Origin: Dissulfuribacter thermophilus | GTDB lineage: Bacteria > Desulfobacterota > Dissulfuribacteria > Dissulfuribacterales > Dissulfuribacteraceae | Length of the DNA stretch: 64,000 nucleotides | Assembly: GCF_001687335.1 (NCBI RefSeq) | Contig: NZ_MAGO01000011.1 | Coordinates: 1-64,000, forward strand | Direction: 5' to 3' | Shown: in pieces, positions 52,660 through 61,517 of the stretch | Layout of the letters: every line of letters begins with the position of its first letter | Numbering within the stretch: the stretch's first letter is position 1 | Notes under the pieces: model-generated | The model's database searches: none | What the model was told of the DNA's origin: nothing | The model's input: the letters and a program-made list of their open reading frames with translations, nothing else | Program-made: the position numbers and the translations under genes

Positions 52660-53457
52660 TCAATCTTCAGTACTCGAATACGTAGTGCAGGCGTAGGCTG
52701 AATGATTGTGGATTGATTCAAAATTTTCCGCCTCTATGTGAAACCAAGACACTCCATTCAACTCCTTGAGCCCTATATATACGTTTCTAACTACGTCTTC
52801 TACAAACATTGGATTTGTATAGGCGTATTCTGTAACGTACTTTTCATCAGGCCTTTTTAGAATTGAAAAGACCTGGCAAGAGGCGGATTTTTCTACACAT
52901 TGGATGAGATCTTCAAGCCATAAGAATTCATTAAATCTCACCCATACCCTAACCTCTCCACGCTGATTATGTGCCCCAAATTCTGAGATCTCCTTGGAAC
53001 AAGGGCATACAGTAGTTACGGGTACCTTGGCTACAAGTACCATGTCTAGGTGTTCGGTAAGGGTACCATGAAGCCCACACCAATATTCCATAAGCCCAGG
53101 TGTTCCGGTTACTGGGGCGCGTTTTTCAATAAAATAAGGAAATTCTACTTCAAGATGGGCCTCATCACTTGAAAGACGCCTCTTCATTTCATTTAATATC
53201 TTGTGAAACGTCTTGACGCTGATATTTCCCCTGTATTCATTCAGAATCTCTACAAACCTGCTCATGTGGGTGCCTTTGAATTGATGAGGCAGATTAACGT
53301 ACATATTTATGTTGGCCACTGTCTGTTGGCGCCCCTTTTGTTTATCGAGTACCGTTATGGGGTAACGGATGTTTTTAATACCCACCCTGTTCAAGGGAAT
53401 ATTCCTAAAATCTGGTAGGCTCTGTACGTCTTTTAGTTCCAAAAATTTGTCTTCCAT
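52660..53457 (-). CDS. folE2: GTP cyclohydrolase, FolE2 type
   Basis: The 265-residue protein contains VGIKNIRYPITVLDK near the start, GTHMSRFVEIL, VTTVCPCSKEISEFGAHNQR (zinc or metal site Cys) and the tail FESIHNHSAYACT, which define the metal-flexible FolE2 family (COG1469). It makes dihydroneopterin triphosphate for folate or queuosine synthesis. The ATG at 53457 gives MEDKFLEL; an upstream TTG would add eight unlikely residues. queA in this window fits a queuosine pathway. Confidence 0.94.
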   Translation of the reverse strand: MEDKFLELKDVQSLPDFRNIPLNRVGIKNIRYPITVLDKQKGRQQTVANINMYVNLPHQFKGTHMSRFVEILNEYRGNISVKTFHKILNEMKRRLSSDEAHLEVEFPYFIEKRAPVTGTPGLMEYWCGLHGTLTEHLDMVLVAKVPVTTVCPCSKEISEFGAHNQRGEVRVWVRFNEFLWLEDLIQCVEKSASCQVFSILKRPDEKYVTEYAYTNPMFVEDVVRNVYIGLKELNGVSWFHIEAENFESIHNHSAYACTTYSSTED

Positions 53458-53491
53458 TCTGTCTACCCAAATAATGATCAATCTTTGTACA

Positions 53492-54244
53492 TTAGCTTTT
53501 CTGCAATGTGCTTAAGGCATTCTTTATTATGTTCTTTATCGTATCAGGCACGTAGGAATAGACTCTTAACCCCTTGCGCTCAGCCGACCTAATCTCTGGT
53601 GAAAAGGGAATACTAAAAAAAGGCCTCATTCCAAGTTCCTGCTCAATAAAGTCTTCATCTTCTCTGCCTGCAACCTGATTCCCTATAACCTTTAGCGTCT
53701 TTATCCCAAGATCATCTGCGAGTTTCTTTATCTTCCGTGCTGTTTCAATGCTTCCCTTGTAGGGCTGAACTACTGTCAACAGGTGATCCACGCTCTGTAT
53801 GGTTCCCCTTCCAAGGTGTTCGACCCCAGCCTCCATATCCATCACAATAACCTCTTGCGGATTGAGTAAGAGCGAATTTACTAAATTTCTCAATACTGCG
53901 TTCTCTGCACAGGCACATCCCCCACCACCTTTTTGTATGGCCCCGACAACCATGAGTTTTATGTTATCGCGTTCCAGCATGAACTTCTCTGGGAGATCGT
54001 CTACTTTGGGATTCAGATTATAAAATGCCCCTTGGCGTTCGCTCCGTTCGGCCAAAAGCTCGTTCATCTCAGCTATAGGGGTTATGCGTTCAGTGTGCTC
54101 AAAACCTAGTAGCCTAGCCAAATGTGGACTTGGATCCGAATCTATGGCAAGGACCTTTTTCCCCATCTCAGCAAAAGTCTCAATTATAATTGAACTAATT
54201 GTACTCTTGCCTACACCACCTTTACCAGAAATGGCGATCTTCAT
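53492..54244 (-). CDS. cooC: CooC-like nickel-insertion ATPase
   Basis: The 250-residue MinD/ParA-type ATPase has the deviant Walker A GKGGVGKSTISS at the N-terminus, IDSDPSPHLARLLG and the cysteine motif GGGGCACAEN near 112, followed by VMDMEAGVEHLGRGT, as in CooC of carbon monoxide dehydrogenase. CooC helps load nickel into CODH. CODH genes are not in the window, so its client is inferred. AGGAG precedes the start. Its gene lies 34 bases upstream of folE2 on the same strand. Confidence 0.88.
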   Translation of the reverse strand: MKIAISGKGGVGKSTISSIIIETFAEMGKKVLAIDSDPSPHLARLLGFEHTERITPIAEMNELLAERSERQGAFYNLNPKVDDLPEKFMLERDNIKLMVVGAIQKGGGGCACAENAVLRNLVNSLLLNPQEVIVMDMEAGVEHLGRGTIQSVDHLLTVVQPYKGSIETARKIKKLADDLGIKTLKVIGNQVAGREDEDFIEQELGMRPFFSIPFSPEIRSAERKGLRVYSYVPDTIKNIIKNALSTLQKS

Positions 54245-54355
54245 ATTTTTTTGCTCCTAAAAGAAAAATTGTATCCCTTTACGAAAAGGGCCTCAGACGA
54301 TAAATTATTTAATCATATCCCATTCATAATAATAATTACCCTTGAGGTGAACACT

Positions 54356-54913
54356 ATGATTAACTTTGAGAAAATTATCAAGTCCAGCACCTGGAAATAC
54401 ATATGCATAGTTTTTTCTATTGTCTCCTTTTTGAATCTCGTGTGGACACCTAGCGTTTTTTGCCAAGATCTCGAACATTACAAAAAGTGTTTTAGACCCT
54501 TGCCTGGCTGGGAACCCGACAAAATTGAAGGCATGAGCATGAATTTTGGAGGGCTTAATATGGTGACTGCCACTAGAATATATGCCCAAAAAGGAAGACA
54601 GATCCAGGTGAGCTTTATGCTTGGCGGAATTGCCGGGACCCAAAAGGATATGGACATAAACGGAAAATTCCAGATGGAAACCAAGGAAAGCTCAATCAAG
54701 GTCAAGAACATCAACGGGAAGACCGTGACTATTATTGACGACAAAGTCGCCAACGAGAGTACAGTTAGCATTGCCCTAAAACCCGAAAAAAAGGAACTTC
54801 CAGGGGCCATTCTCAGTTTCCTTGGGACCAATATGAATGCAGATGAACTTCTTGAGGTGGCCCAAAAATTTAATTGGTCATGCTTTGAAAAACAAATAAA
54901 TGCCCAAAAATAA
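54356..54913 (+). CDS. Exported protein of unknown function
   Basis: The 185-residue protein starts with a charged region and a hydrophobic stretch (YICIVFSIVSFLNLVW) ending near SVFCQ, which looks like a signal peptide. The mature part is polar with several beta-like stretches (ITVTIIDDK-like) and no family I recognise. ATG 54356 has TTGAGGTGA upstream. It overlaps ftsK by 14 bases, so both may be translated from one message. Confidence 0.75.
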   Translation: MINFEKIIKSSTWKYICIVFSIVSFLNLVWTPSVFCQDLEHYKKCFRPLPGWEPDKIEGMSMNFGGLNMVTATRIYAQKGRQIQVSFMLGGIAGTQKDMDINGKFQMETKESSIKVKNINGKTVTIIDDKVANESTVSIALKPEKKELPGAILSFLGTNMNADELLEVAQKFNWSCFEKQINAQK

Positions 54914-57056
54914 TCAAGAAAACCCAACCAAAAGGGGATTAGTAACCCTTTTCCTCATATCTCTTTCTATATTTATTGGGCTATCATTAGGGACCTATTC
55001 CCCCACAGATCCAGTCTTAGTAAGCTATCCCCTTGGCCCATCAAAAAATATCATGGGACCAGTGGGTGCCAATATTGCAGATTTTTTATTGACTTTTTTT
55101 GGAGGCGTTGCCTGGCTGGTTCCCGTTTTATTATGTTTCGTTGCCCTGAGTGAATATAGCTTTTTTCAAAAACTTTTCCCATCAAAGATTTATTTGGGCA
55201 TTGGAACGGCCCTTGTCATTTTAGGTCTGTCCATGATTTTAACTTTCTTCGGATCAGGGAGCACAGGAGCTGGCGGCCTATTTGGATTCTATTGCCAGAA
55301 AATCGTATTGCAGTGGTTCGGCATCGGAGGCGTCATCCTCATAGCGCTGGTACTGATTTTATCGGGTATTATGCTTGGGACCAACCTAGATCTATCAATG
55401 ATCCCTGCGCTCTTAAAAAGAAAAAGGGATGCTGTCCTTGACTTGAAACCAACCAGGACAGGGGCAAGACGCACTAACTCCAAAGAAGCAAATAGCTTGG
55501 CTCAGTCTCAAACAAAAGCGGAATTGCCCAAGATAGCAGAACCACGATCCTTGACGAAAAAGAAGACGAAAAAAGAGGATGAGAAAAACAAGGCAATTGA
55601 TTTCGAAATACAGCCTAAAGTTGAGGGGACGTATTCCCTTCCACCACTCGACCTTTTACAGGACCCGCCAGAATATGAGGTAAAGGTTGACGAAGAATCC
55701 TATTACCAGAATGCACAGGCCCTTGAACAGAAACTCTTGGATTTTGGAGTGGCAGGCAAAGTAGTTGAAATATGCCCTGGCCCAGTGGTTACCATGTATG
55801 AATATAGCCCTGCACCAGGGGTCAAGATAAACAAGGTTACCTCGCTTCAAGACGATATCGCCCTTGCCCTAAAGTCTCACAGCGTTCGCATTGTAGCTCC
55901 AATACCAGGAAAGTCAGTTATAGGGATCGAACTTGCCAATCAAAAAAGACAGGTGGTGTACTTAAAAGAAATATTGGATACTGATCTATTTAGGCGCAAA
56001 ACATGGAAGCTCCCCCTTGCCCTGGGAAAGGACGTGGTGGGCGAACCAGTCCTGACAGACCTTGCGAAAATGCCTCACCTTTTGATTGCAGGGGCAACAG
56101 GCACTGGAAAAAGCGTGGGGCTAAATTCCATGATCTGTAGTCTTCTCTATAAACACGTCCCCCAAAAACTCAGACTCCTCATGATAGATCCCAAAAGGAT
56201 AGAGTTATCACTTTATGACGGTATCCCACACCTCCTTCACCCAGTTGTCAGCGAACCCAAAGAGGCCACCAAGGCCCTTCGTTGGGCAGTACAGGAAATG
56301 GAACGTAGGTATGGGCTCCTGGAGTCCCTTGGGGCTAGAAATATAGAAAACTACAACTCAAAGATAAAAGCGAATGACTCTGAAGAAGGCCCTCAGCCCC
56401 TCCCCTATCTGGTCATCATAATAGATGAGCTTGCAGACCTCATGATGGTATCCTCTAAAGAGGTAGAGTCTGCCATTGCCCGCCTTGCCCAGATGGCCAG
56501 GGCAGCTGGAATACATCTGATTGTGGCTACCCAAAGGCCCAGTGTGGACGTTTTAACAGGATTAATTAAGGCCAATTTCCCCGCACGCCTTTCCTTCAAG
56601 GTCTCGTCCAAGGTGGATTCAAGGACTATCCTCGATACAACAGGTGCTGAACGACTGCTTGGAATGGGAGACATGCTGTTCTTGCCTCCAGCTACCTCCA
56701 CCCTTGAAAGGATACATGGTGCATTCTGCTCAGAGTCTGAAATCAAGGAGATAACGGATTTTTGGAGGAAACAGGGCAGTCCTGAATACGATATGAGTGT
56801 TACCCAAATTGAAGACGAAGAATCCACCAGTGGGAAAAATTCCTCAAATAGCGATTATTCCGACGAACTCTACGACCAGGCAATCGATTTGGTTACGCAG
56901 TCTGGTCAAGCCTCAATCTCCATGATACAAAGGAGACTCAGAGTGGGCTACAATAGGGCCGCCAGGATGATCGAACAGATGGAAAGGGATGGCATAGTAA
57001 GCCCGGCAGACTCAATGGGAAGACGACAGGTGCTGGTTAGGGGCTATGAAGATTGA
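54900..57056 (+). CDS. ftsK: DNA translocase FtsK/SpoIIIE
   Basis: The 718-residue protein has an N-terminal membrane part (about 12-175, four helices), a variable linker (about 180-250), the alpha-beta motor with Walker A LIAGATGTGKSVGLNSM and Walker B VIIIDELADLMM, and the C-terminal gamma winged helix (ISMIQRRLRVGYNRAARMIE) that reads DNA polarity signals. It moves chromosomes during division. The linker is short compared with E. coli FtsK, as in many deltaproteobacteria. Confidence 0.96.
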   Translation: MPKNNQENPTKRGLVTLFLISLSIFIGLSLGTYSPTDPVLVSYPLGPSKNIMGPVGANIADFLLTFFGGVAWLVPVLLCFVALSEYSFFQKLFPSKIYLGIGTALVILGLSMILTFFGSGSTGAGGLFGFYCQKIVLQWFGIGGVILIALVLILSGIMLGTNLDLSMIPALLKRKRDAVLDLKPTRTGARRTNSKEANSLAQSQTKAELPKIAEPRSLTKKKTKKEDEKNKAIDFEIQPKVEGTYSLPPLDLLQDPPEYEVKVDEESYYQNAQALEQKLLDFGVAGKVVEICPGPVVTMYEYSPAPGVKINKVTSLQDDIALALKSHSVRIVAPIPGKSVIGIELANQKRQVVYLKEILDTDLFRRKTWKLPLALGKDVVGEPVLTDLAKMPHLLIAGATGTGKSVGLNSMICSLLYKHVPQKLRLLMIDPKRIELSLYDGIPHLLHPVVSEPKEATKALRWAVQEMERRYGLLESLGARNIENYNSKIKANDSEEGPQPLPYLVIIIDELADLMMVSSKEVESAIARLAQMARAAGIHLIVATQRPSVDVLTGLIKANFPARLSFKVSSKVDSRTILDTTGAERLLGMGDMLFLPPATSTLERIHGAFCSESEIKEITDFWRKQGSPEYDMSVTQIEDEESTSGKNSSNSDYSDELYDQAIDLVTQSGQASISMIQRRLRVGYNRAARMIEQMERDGIVSPADSMGRRQVLVRGYED

Positions 57057-57162
57057 GTACAATCAGACAATTATCCTATTGTGAAAATTGTTTAAGATCG
57101 CGCTTTAAAAATTGTCAGTGATTTTGGATTTGGAATTTCATGGTACGGAGTGCTAAGAAGTA

Positions 57163-58683
57163 ATGGCAAGTGAACTTATAATAAATGTTGAGCCCTGGGA
57201 GACCAGAGTCGCACTATTGGAAAATGGCACAGTAGTAGAGTTTCATGTTGAGCGTGAGGCAGAAAGGGGATTTGTCGGAAATATTTACAAGGGAAAGGTT
57301 GTAAGAGTGCTACCAGGGATGCAGGCTGCCTTTGTAGAAATCGGCCTTCAGCGTACTGCATTCCTTTATGTTACAGATATCTACGATCACCTCCCAGAAT
57401 TTGAGATGATGCTTGGGCGCACGGACTACGACTTTGAAGCAGAAGACGAAGAGCACCCTCTTCATTACGAAGCCCCGCCCTTCAGAATCGAAGACCTCCT
57501 CCACAATGGCCAGGAAATACTCGTACAGGTCTCAAAAGGCCCTCTAGGCACCAAAGGGGCTAGGGTGACATCTCACATTTCCTTGCCTGGTCGCTACCTG
57601 GTACTCATGCCTACAATGAACCATGTGGGTGTGTCTAGGCGTATCAAGGATGAAAAAGAACGAAAACGTCTTCGCGATCTCATAGAGGCAATGAGGCCCC
57701 AGGGACTTGGGTTTATAGCCCGTACTGCAAGCGAAGGCGCTAGTGCCATAGACATCCAAAGTGAGATGGAATTCCTGATAAAACTCTGGGAAAACATCCA
57801 AAAGAAGGCTGCCTCAATCCAGGTCCCAGGCCTTGTATATGAAGATCTTGATATCACTCTTCGTGCTGTAAGAGACCTCTTTACAGGAGATGTCAAAAGG
57901 CTGGTTGTGGATTCTGAAACCGCCTATGCAAGAATAGTAGAATTTGTAGATGCCTTCTGCCATGACCTAAGGCCAATGGTGGAATATTACGACTATCCCA
58001 AGCCCATATTCGAGGCCTTTGGGATTGAAATGGAACTATCTAAGTGCCTGGGGAAAAAGGTGTGGTTGAAGTCTGGCGGATATATTGTTATTGAGAGTAC
58101 AGAAGCACTGACTGCAATCGACGTAAATACCGGTAAATACGTAGGTAGAAGGCACCTCGAGGAGACTATACTTAAGACAAACCTAGAGGCAGTAAAGGAG
58201 ATTGCCTATCAGCTTAGGCTGAGAAACATAGGCGGAATAATTATCATTGATTTTATTGACATGGAGAACCCCGCTCACAGAGAGGAGGTCTTCAAGGCCC
58301 TATCAAAGGCCGTTAGCAAAGACAAATGTAAGGCCAATATACTGAAGATGTCAGAGATTGGTCTCATTCAAATGACTAGAAAGAGAAACAGGGATAGTCT
58401 GTCTCGTATCATGTCTGAACCCTGCTTTTATTGCGAAGGAGAAGGAAACTTAAAATCAAGGCGCACCATTGCCTATGATATATTCAGACGTGTCAAAAGT
58501 GAGGCCAAATGGGCAAACTGTAGTGAAATTGAAATACATGTTCATCCAAGGGTTGGCGATCTCATTCTCAATCATGAGGCACATCACCTAGAATACCTTG
58601 AAGAAATGCTCAATAAGACCATAACTATTGTCTCTAGGCCCGAGATGCATGTAGAACAGCATGACATTATATATAAACCTTGA
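57163..58683 (+). CDS. rng: Ribonuclease G
   Basis: The 506-residue protein has the RNase E/G start (LIINVEPWETRVALLENG), an S1 domain (GNIYKGKVVRVLPGMQAAFV), the DNase I-like catalytic region with LTAIDVNTGKYVG and IIIIDFIDM (metal Asp residues) and the zinc link CFYC near the end. It cleaves 16S rRNA precursors and mRNAs. An inverted repeat follows the stop. Confidence 0.95.
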   Translation: MASELIINVEPWETRVALLENGTVVEFHVEREAERGFVGNIYKGKVVRVLPGMQAAFVEIGLQRTAFLYVTDIYDHLPEFEMMLGRTDYDFEAEDEEHPLHYEAPPFRIEDLLHNGQEILVQVSKGPLGTKGARVTSHISLPGRYLVLMPTMNHVGVSRRIKDEKERKRLRDLIEAMRPQGLGFIARTASEGASAIDIQSEMEFLIKLWENIQKKAASIQVPGLVYEDLDITLRAVRDLFTGDVKRLVVDSETAYARIVEFVDAFCHDLRPMVEYYDYPKPIFEAFGIEMELSKCLGKKVWLKSGGYIVIESTEALTAIDVNTGKYVGRRHLEETILKTNLEAVKEIAYQLRLRNIGGIIIIDFIDMENPAHREEVFKALSKAVSKDKCKANILKMSEIGLIQMTRKRNRDSLSRIMSEPCFYCEGEGNLKSRRTIAYDIFRRVKSEAKWANCSEIEIHVHPRVGDLILNHEAHHLEYLEEMLNKTITIVSRPEMHVEQHDIIYKP

Positions 58684-58684
58684 A

Positions 58685-58730
58685 CCTAAATCCTGCACGA
58701 CAAAAAGGGGACAAAGGTGCAGGACTTAGG
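58685..58730. terminator. Inverted repeat after rng
   Basis: CCTAAATCCTGCAC (58685-58698) pairs with GTGCAGGACTTAGG (58717-58730) at 13 of 14 positions around an 18-base loop. It may end the rng transcript. TAAATCCTGCACG also occurs in the intergenic repeat at 37783, so it may be a dispersed element. Confidence 0.55.
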
Positions 58731-58769
58731 TTGAATTTGAGTGATGAGTGATGACTAAGGAGTAAGGAG

Positions 58770-59849
58770 ATGACCATGAAATCTTCGACCAATTTTAATC
58801 CTCAGGCACATGCTACCCTAATAGGAAGTCTTCCCTTTGAAGACCACGATAATGCTCAAGACGTAGTCTTGAAATACATAGACCAAATACCCATCTGGGT
58901 ACAACTTCCGTGTTACCCTCAAGAACGGCTTCTAACTCAATTTACTGAAGGATTTCCTGGCCTCAGACAAAGTGATGACACTGTCTATTTTGACCCTAAC
59001 GCAGAGGACTTCGAGGCTGAATTTCTTCAATTCTTTGAAGAGTTCCTTGCGGTAAAAGAAGGCGCGAAATCCATTGAAGAATCAGTGTTCGCCCTCTCCA
59101 AAGACCGTGGTAAGGGCTTCTACTGCTTTTTGGAAAAAGTTAGGTCCATGGATCCAAAGCCATATGCCCTAAAAGGTCAAATTACCGGGCCCTTTACACT
59201 CCTTACAGGTATTAAAGACAAGGACGGGAAATTTGCCTTTTATAATCCTCAACTCAGAGAGGCAATAGTCCAAGGACTTTCGCTAAAAGCTGCGTTTCAG
59301 GCCAAAAAACTAAAGGAACTCTCGCCTCATGCAATAGTTTTTCTAGATGAACCAGCGCTCGCCGGCTTTGGATCATCCACTATGGTAGGGATAAGTGCCT
59401 CAGAGGTACAAAAAGATCTCAAGATAAGTATAGATGCAATACATGACGAAGGGGCACTTTGTGGAGTACATGTTTGTGCAAATACTGAATGGTCTTTGCT
59501 TTTGGATCCATCACTAGAGCTGGACATAATAAGCTTTGATGCATTTGATTATCTCGACCGTTTCCTGATATATAAAGACAAGATCCTGAATTTTATCAAA
59601 AAGGGAGGCATCATAGCCTGGGGTTTTGTCCCCACCCAAAAAGAAGAAGAGATACTTTCTGCCACCCCAGACTCACTTATGGAACGTTATGAAGAGGTGT
59701 TGAGGGAGCTGGGAATCACTAAAGAAGAGTTCCTGAACTCAAGTCTGATAACACCGAGTTGCGGAACTGGCCTCCTGTCCAAGGAGCTATCAGAAAAGGT
59801 GCTCTCGCTTACACGAGATCTTTCCCAAAAGATTAGAGACCTTTCCTGA
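58770..59849 (+). CDS. Core MetE-like methionine synthase homologue
   Basis: The 359-residue protein resembles the C-terminal catalytic domain of cobalamin-independent methionine synthase. Key points are IGSLPF at the start, QITGPFTLL, DEPALAGFG, the HxC zinc motif in GVHVCANTEW and the late PSCGTGLL with the third zinc ligand. The N-terminal MetE domain is absent. Known short 'core MetE' enzymes in anaerobes take the methyl group from a corrinoid protein instead of folate. Such a role is inferred here. The stop overlaps the glk start (TGATG). Confidence 0.8.
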   Translation: MTMKSSTNFNPQAHATLIGSLPFEDHDNAQDVVLKYIDQIPIWVQLPCYPQERLLTQFTEGFPGLRQSDDTVYFDPNAEDFEAEFLQFFEEFLAVKEGAKSIEESVFALSKDRGKGFYCFLEKVRSMDPKPYALKGQITGPFTLLTGIKDKDGKFAFYNPQLREAIVQGLSLKAAFQAKKLKELSPHAIVFLDEPALAGFGSSTMVGISASEVQKDLKISIDAIHDEGALCGVHVCANTEWSLLLDPSLELDIISFDAFDYLDRFLIYKDKILNFIKKGGIIAWGFVPTQKEEEILSATPDSLMERYEEVLRELGITKEEFLNSSLITPSCGTGLLSKELSEKVLSLTRDLSQKIRDLS

Positions 59850-60778
59850 TGATCATAGTAGCAGACGTTGGGGGGACCAATACAAGGCTTGCACTCTTCA
59901 AAGGCGGAAGAATAGAAGAGATAAAGATATATCCTTCTAATTCTTTCCGCTCCTTTGAAGAGATTCTCAGTGAATACCTAAAGACAATAGGGCATTATGA
60001 CTGTGAGGCCATTTCAATAGGAATTGCTGGCACAGTTTCAGGCAGTAAAGCAAATTGCGTAAATCTGTCGTGGGGGATTGAGATTGAGGCCTTACAAATG
60101 GCTTTTGACATCCCAAAGGTGGTGTTAATGAACGACTTCGAAGCCGCTGCCTGGGGTGTAATTGCCCTGTCAACATCTGACCTCTTAAAGGTTGGAGGTA
60201 AAGAAACAAGGGCCAATTCCCCTCGTGCCATTCTTGGAGCAGGAACCGGTCTTGGGGAGGCCATCATAATACCATGTAACAACCAAAGGTTTCACGTTTT
60301 GCCCACAGAAGGCGGACACACAGAATTTGCCCCCTGTGACGAAACAGAATGGCATCTCTTTCAATTTTTAAAGGAAAAATATGGCCATGTGAGCATAGAG
60401 AGGGTAGTTTCTGGTCCTGGACTCAAGGATATCTTTTTGTTTCTGTCTGGCAATGAGGTCTCACCTCAAACAGTGGTCGAGCTCGCCCTACAAAAAAGAG
60501 ACGAAAATGCCATGAAAGCCCTGGAGATTTTTATTAAAAACTACGGAAAAGAGGCCGCCAACCTGGCACTTAAGTCCCTGGCATTTGGCGGCGTCTATAT
60601 AGCTGGTGGTATTGCGCCAAAGATTAAGGAAGTGTTTGCTGAGTTCGGCTTTAGAGATGCATTTGAAGACAAAGGCAGGATGAAGGCGATTGTTCGCGAC
60701 ATACCTGTATTCATCGTTCTACATCCCTATCTTGGACTCCTTGGGGCCGGGATTCGATTAATTCATGTGCCCACTTGA
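59849..60778 (+). CDS. glk: Glucokinase, bacterial Glk type
   Basis: The 309-residue protein has the phosphate-1 motif IIVADVGGTNTRLALF, LMNDFEAAAWG (catalytic Asp), ILGAGTGLGEAI and PTEGGHTEFAP, as in the Glk family (PF02685). It phosphorylates glucose with ATP. Translation is coupled to the MetE-like gene, an odd partner. Its end overlaps the convergent Nudix gene by 68 bases. Confidence 0.92.
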   Translation: MIIVADVGGTNTRLALFKGGRIEEIKIYPSNSFRSFEEILSEYLKTIGHYDCEAISIGIAGTVSGSKANCVNLSWGIEIEALQMAFDIPKVVLMNDFEAAAWGVIALSTSDLLKVGGKETRANSPRAILGAGTGLGEAIIIPCNNQRFHVLPTEGGHTEFAPCDETEWHLFQFLKEKYGHVSIERVVSGPGLKDIFLFLSGNEVSPQTVVELALQKRDENAMKALEIFIKNYGKEAANLALKSLAFGGVYIAGGIAPKIKEVFAEFGFRDAFEDKGRMKAIVRDIPVFIVLHPYLGLLGAGIRLIHVPT

Positions 60779-61160
60779 TACAGGGCTTGACCCTCTCAGC
60801 CAGTACATCATAAGCTGACTCAAAGTCCATCCATGCATAGGCGTCATGTTCAGGATGGCCGAGTGCAGGATTTACCCGTAGCTCTACCTCTTTTGTCAGG
60901 GTCTCGGCAACATAATATCGTGCAATCTTTTTACCACCAAGATAGGGAGCACTTTCTTTAAAATCATATCCCCAATTAAATCTCAGATCATTGATGCCTG
61001 TCTCCTCTTCTACCTCTCGTATCGCCGCATCCAACGGTTCTTCTCCCTCTTCAACAAGCCCCTTTGGAAAATCCCAGTATCCAAAGGCTTGTAAAAGGAG
61101 ATATAACCACCTACCTTGTTCACGTCGTACCACAATAACCCCTGATGACAAAACAGGCAT
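60711..61160 (-). CDS. Nudix hydrolase
   Basis: The 149-residue protein has the full Nudix box G-x5-E-x7-REVEEETGI starting at GLVEEGEE, with WDFPKG just before it. It resembles diadenosine polyphosphate or dinucleotide pyrophosphatases of the bis(5'-nucleosyl) type. I chose ATG 61160 because AGGAGGATTT precedes it; a longer frame from 61226 lacks a site. Substrate unknown. Confidence 0.9.
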   Translation of the reverse strand: MPVLSSGVIVVRREQGRWLYLLLQAFGYWDFPKGLVEEGEEPLDAAIREVEEETGINDLRFNWGYDFKESAPYLGGKKIARYYVAETLTKEVELRVNPALGHPEHDAYAWMDFESAYDVLAERVKPCIKWAHELIESRPQGVQDRDVER

Positions 61161-61276
61161 AAATCCTCCTGAAATGACCCTGCACACCTTGGAATAGTTA
61201 AATTTATTTTGGTTTGTATAGCGCATTTTTTGGGTTTTTGCTATAAATTATTGGCTAGAGAGTAATGGAGGTTACT

Positions 61277-61477
61277 ATGAGTGACTTATTGAGTCTCGTC
61301 TTATTCTTCGGCATTGTATTCCTTATCATGCTTCTTTTTCTCTTTCGCAGCCATTTTAAGTTTTTAGAAAAATTCCTTGAAGATCCAAAGCAAAAACTCC
61401 GTAGACAATATGAGAGGGGAGAAATCACCAAGGAAGAATTTGAAAAAAAACTTAAGTTTTTAGAGTCATGCGGGTGA
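61277..61477 (+). CDS. Small membrane protein with SHOCT-like tail
   Basis: The 66-residue protein has one hydrophobic N-terminal helix (LLSLVLFFGIVFLIMLLFLF) and a C-terminal SHOCT-type motif (LRRQYERGEITKEEFEKKL). SHOCT tails occur on many membrane proteins and may aid oligomerisation. GGAGG at 61267-61271 decides the ATG at 61277. Function unknown. Confidence 0.8.
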   Translation: MSDLLSLVLFFGIVFLIMLLFLFRSHFKFLEKFLEDPKQKLRRQYERGEITKEEFEKKLKFLESCG

Positions 61478-61517
61478 CCTAGAAGATCATAGGTGCGTGC
61501 ACCTATAAATTAATAAC

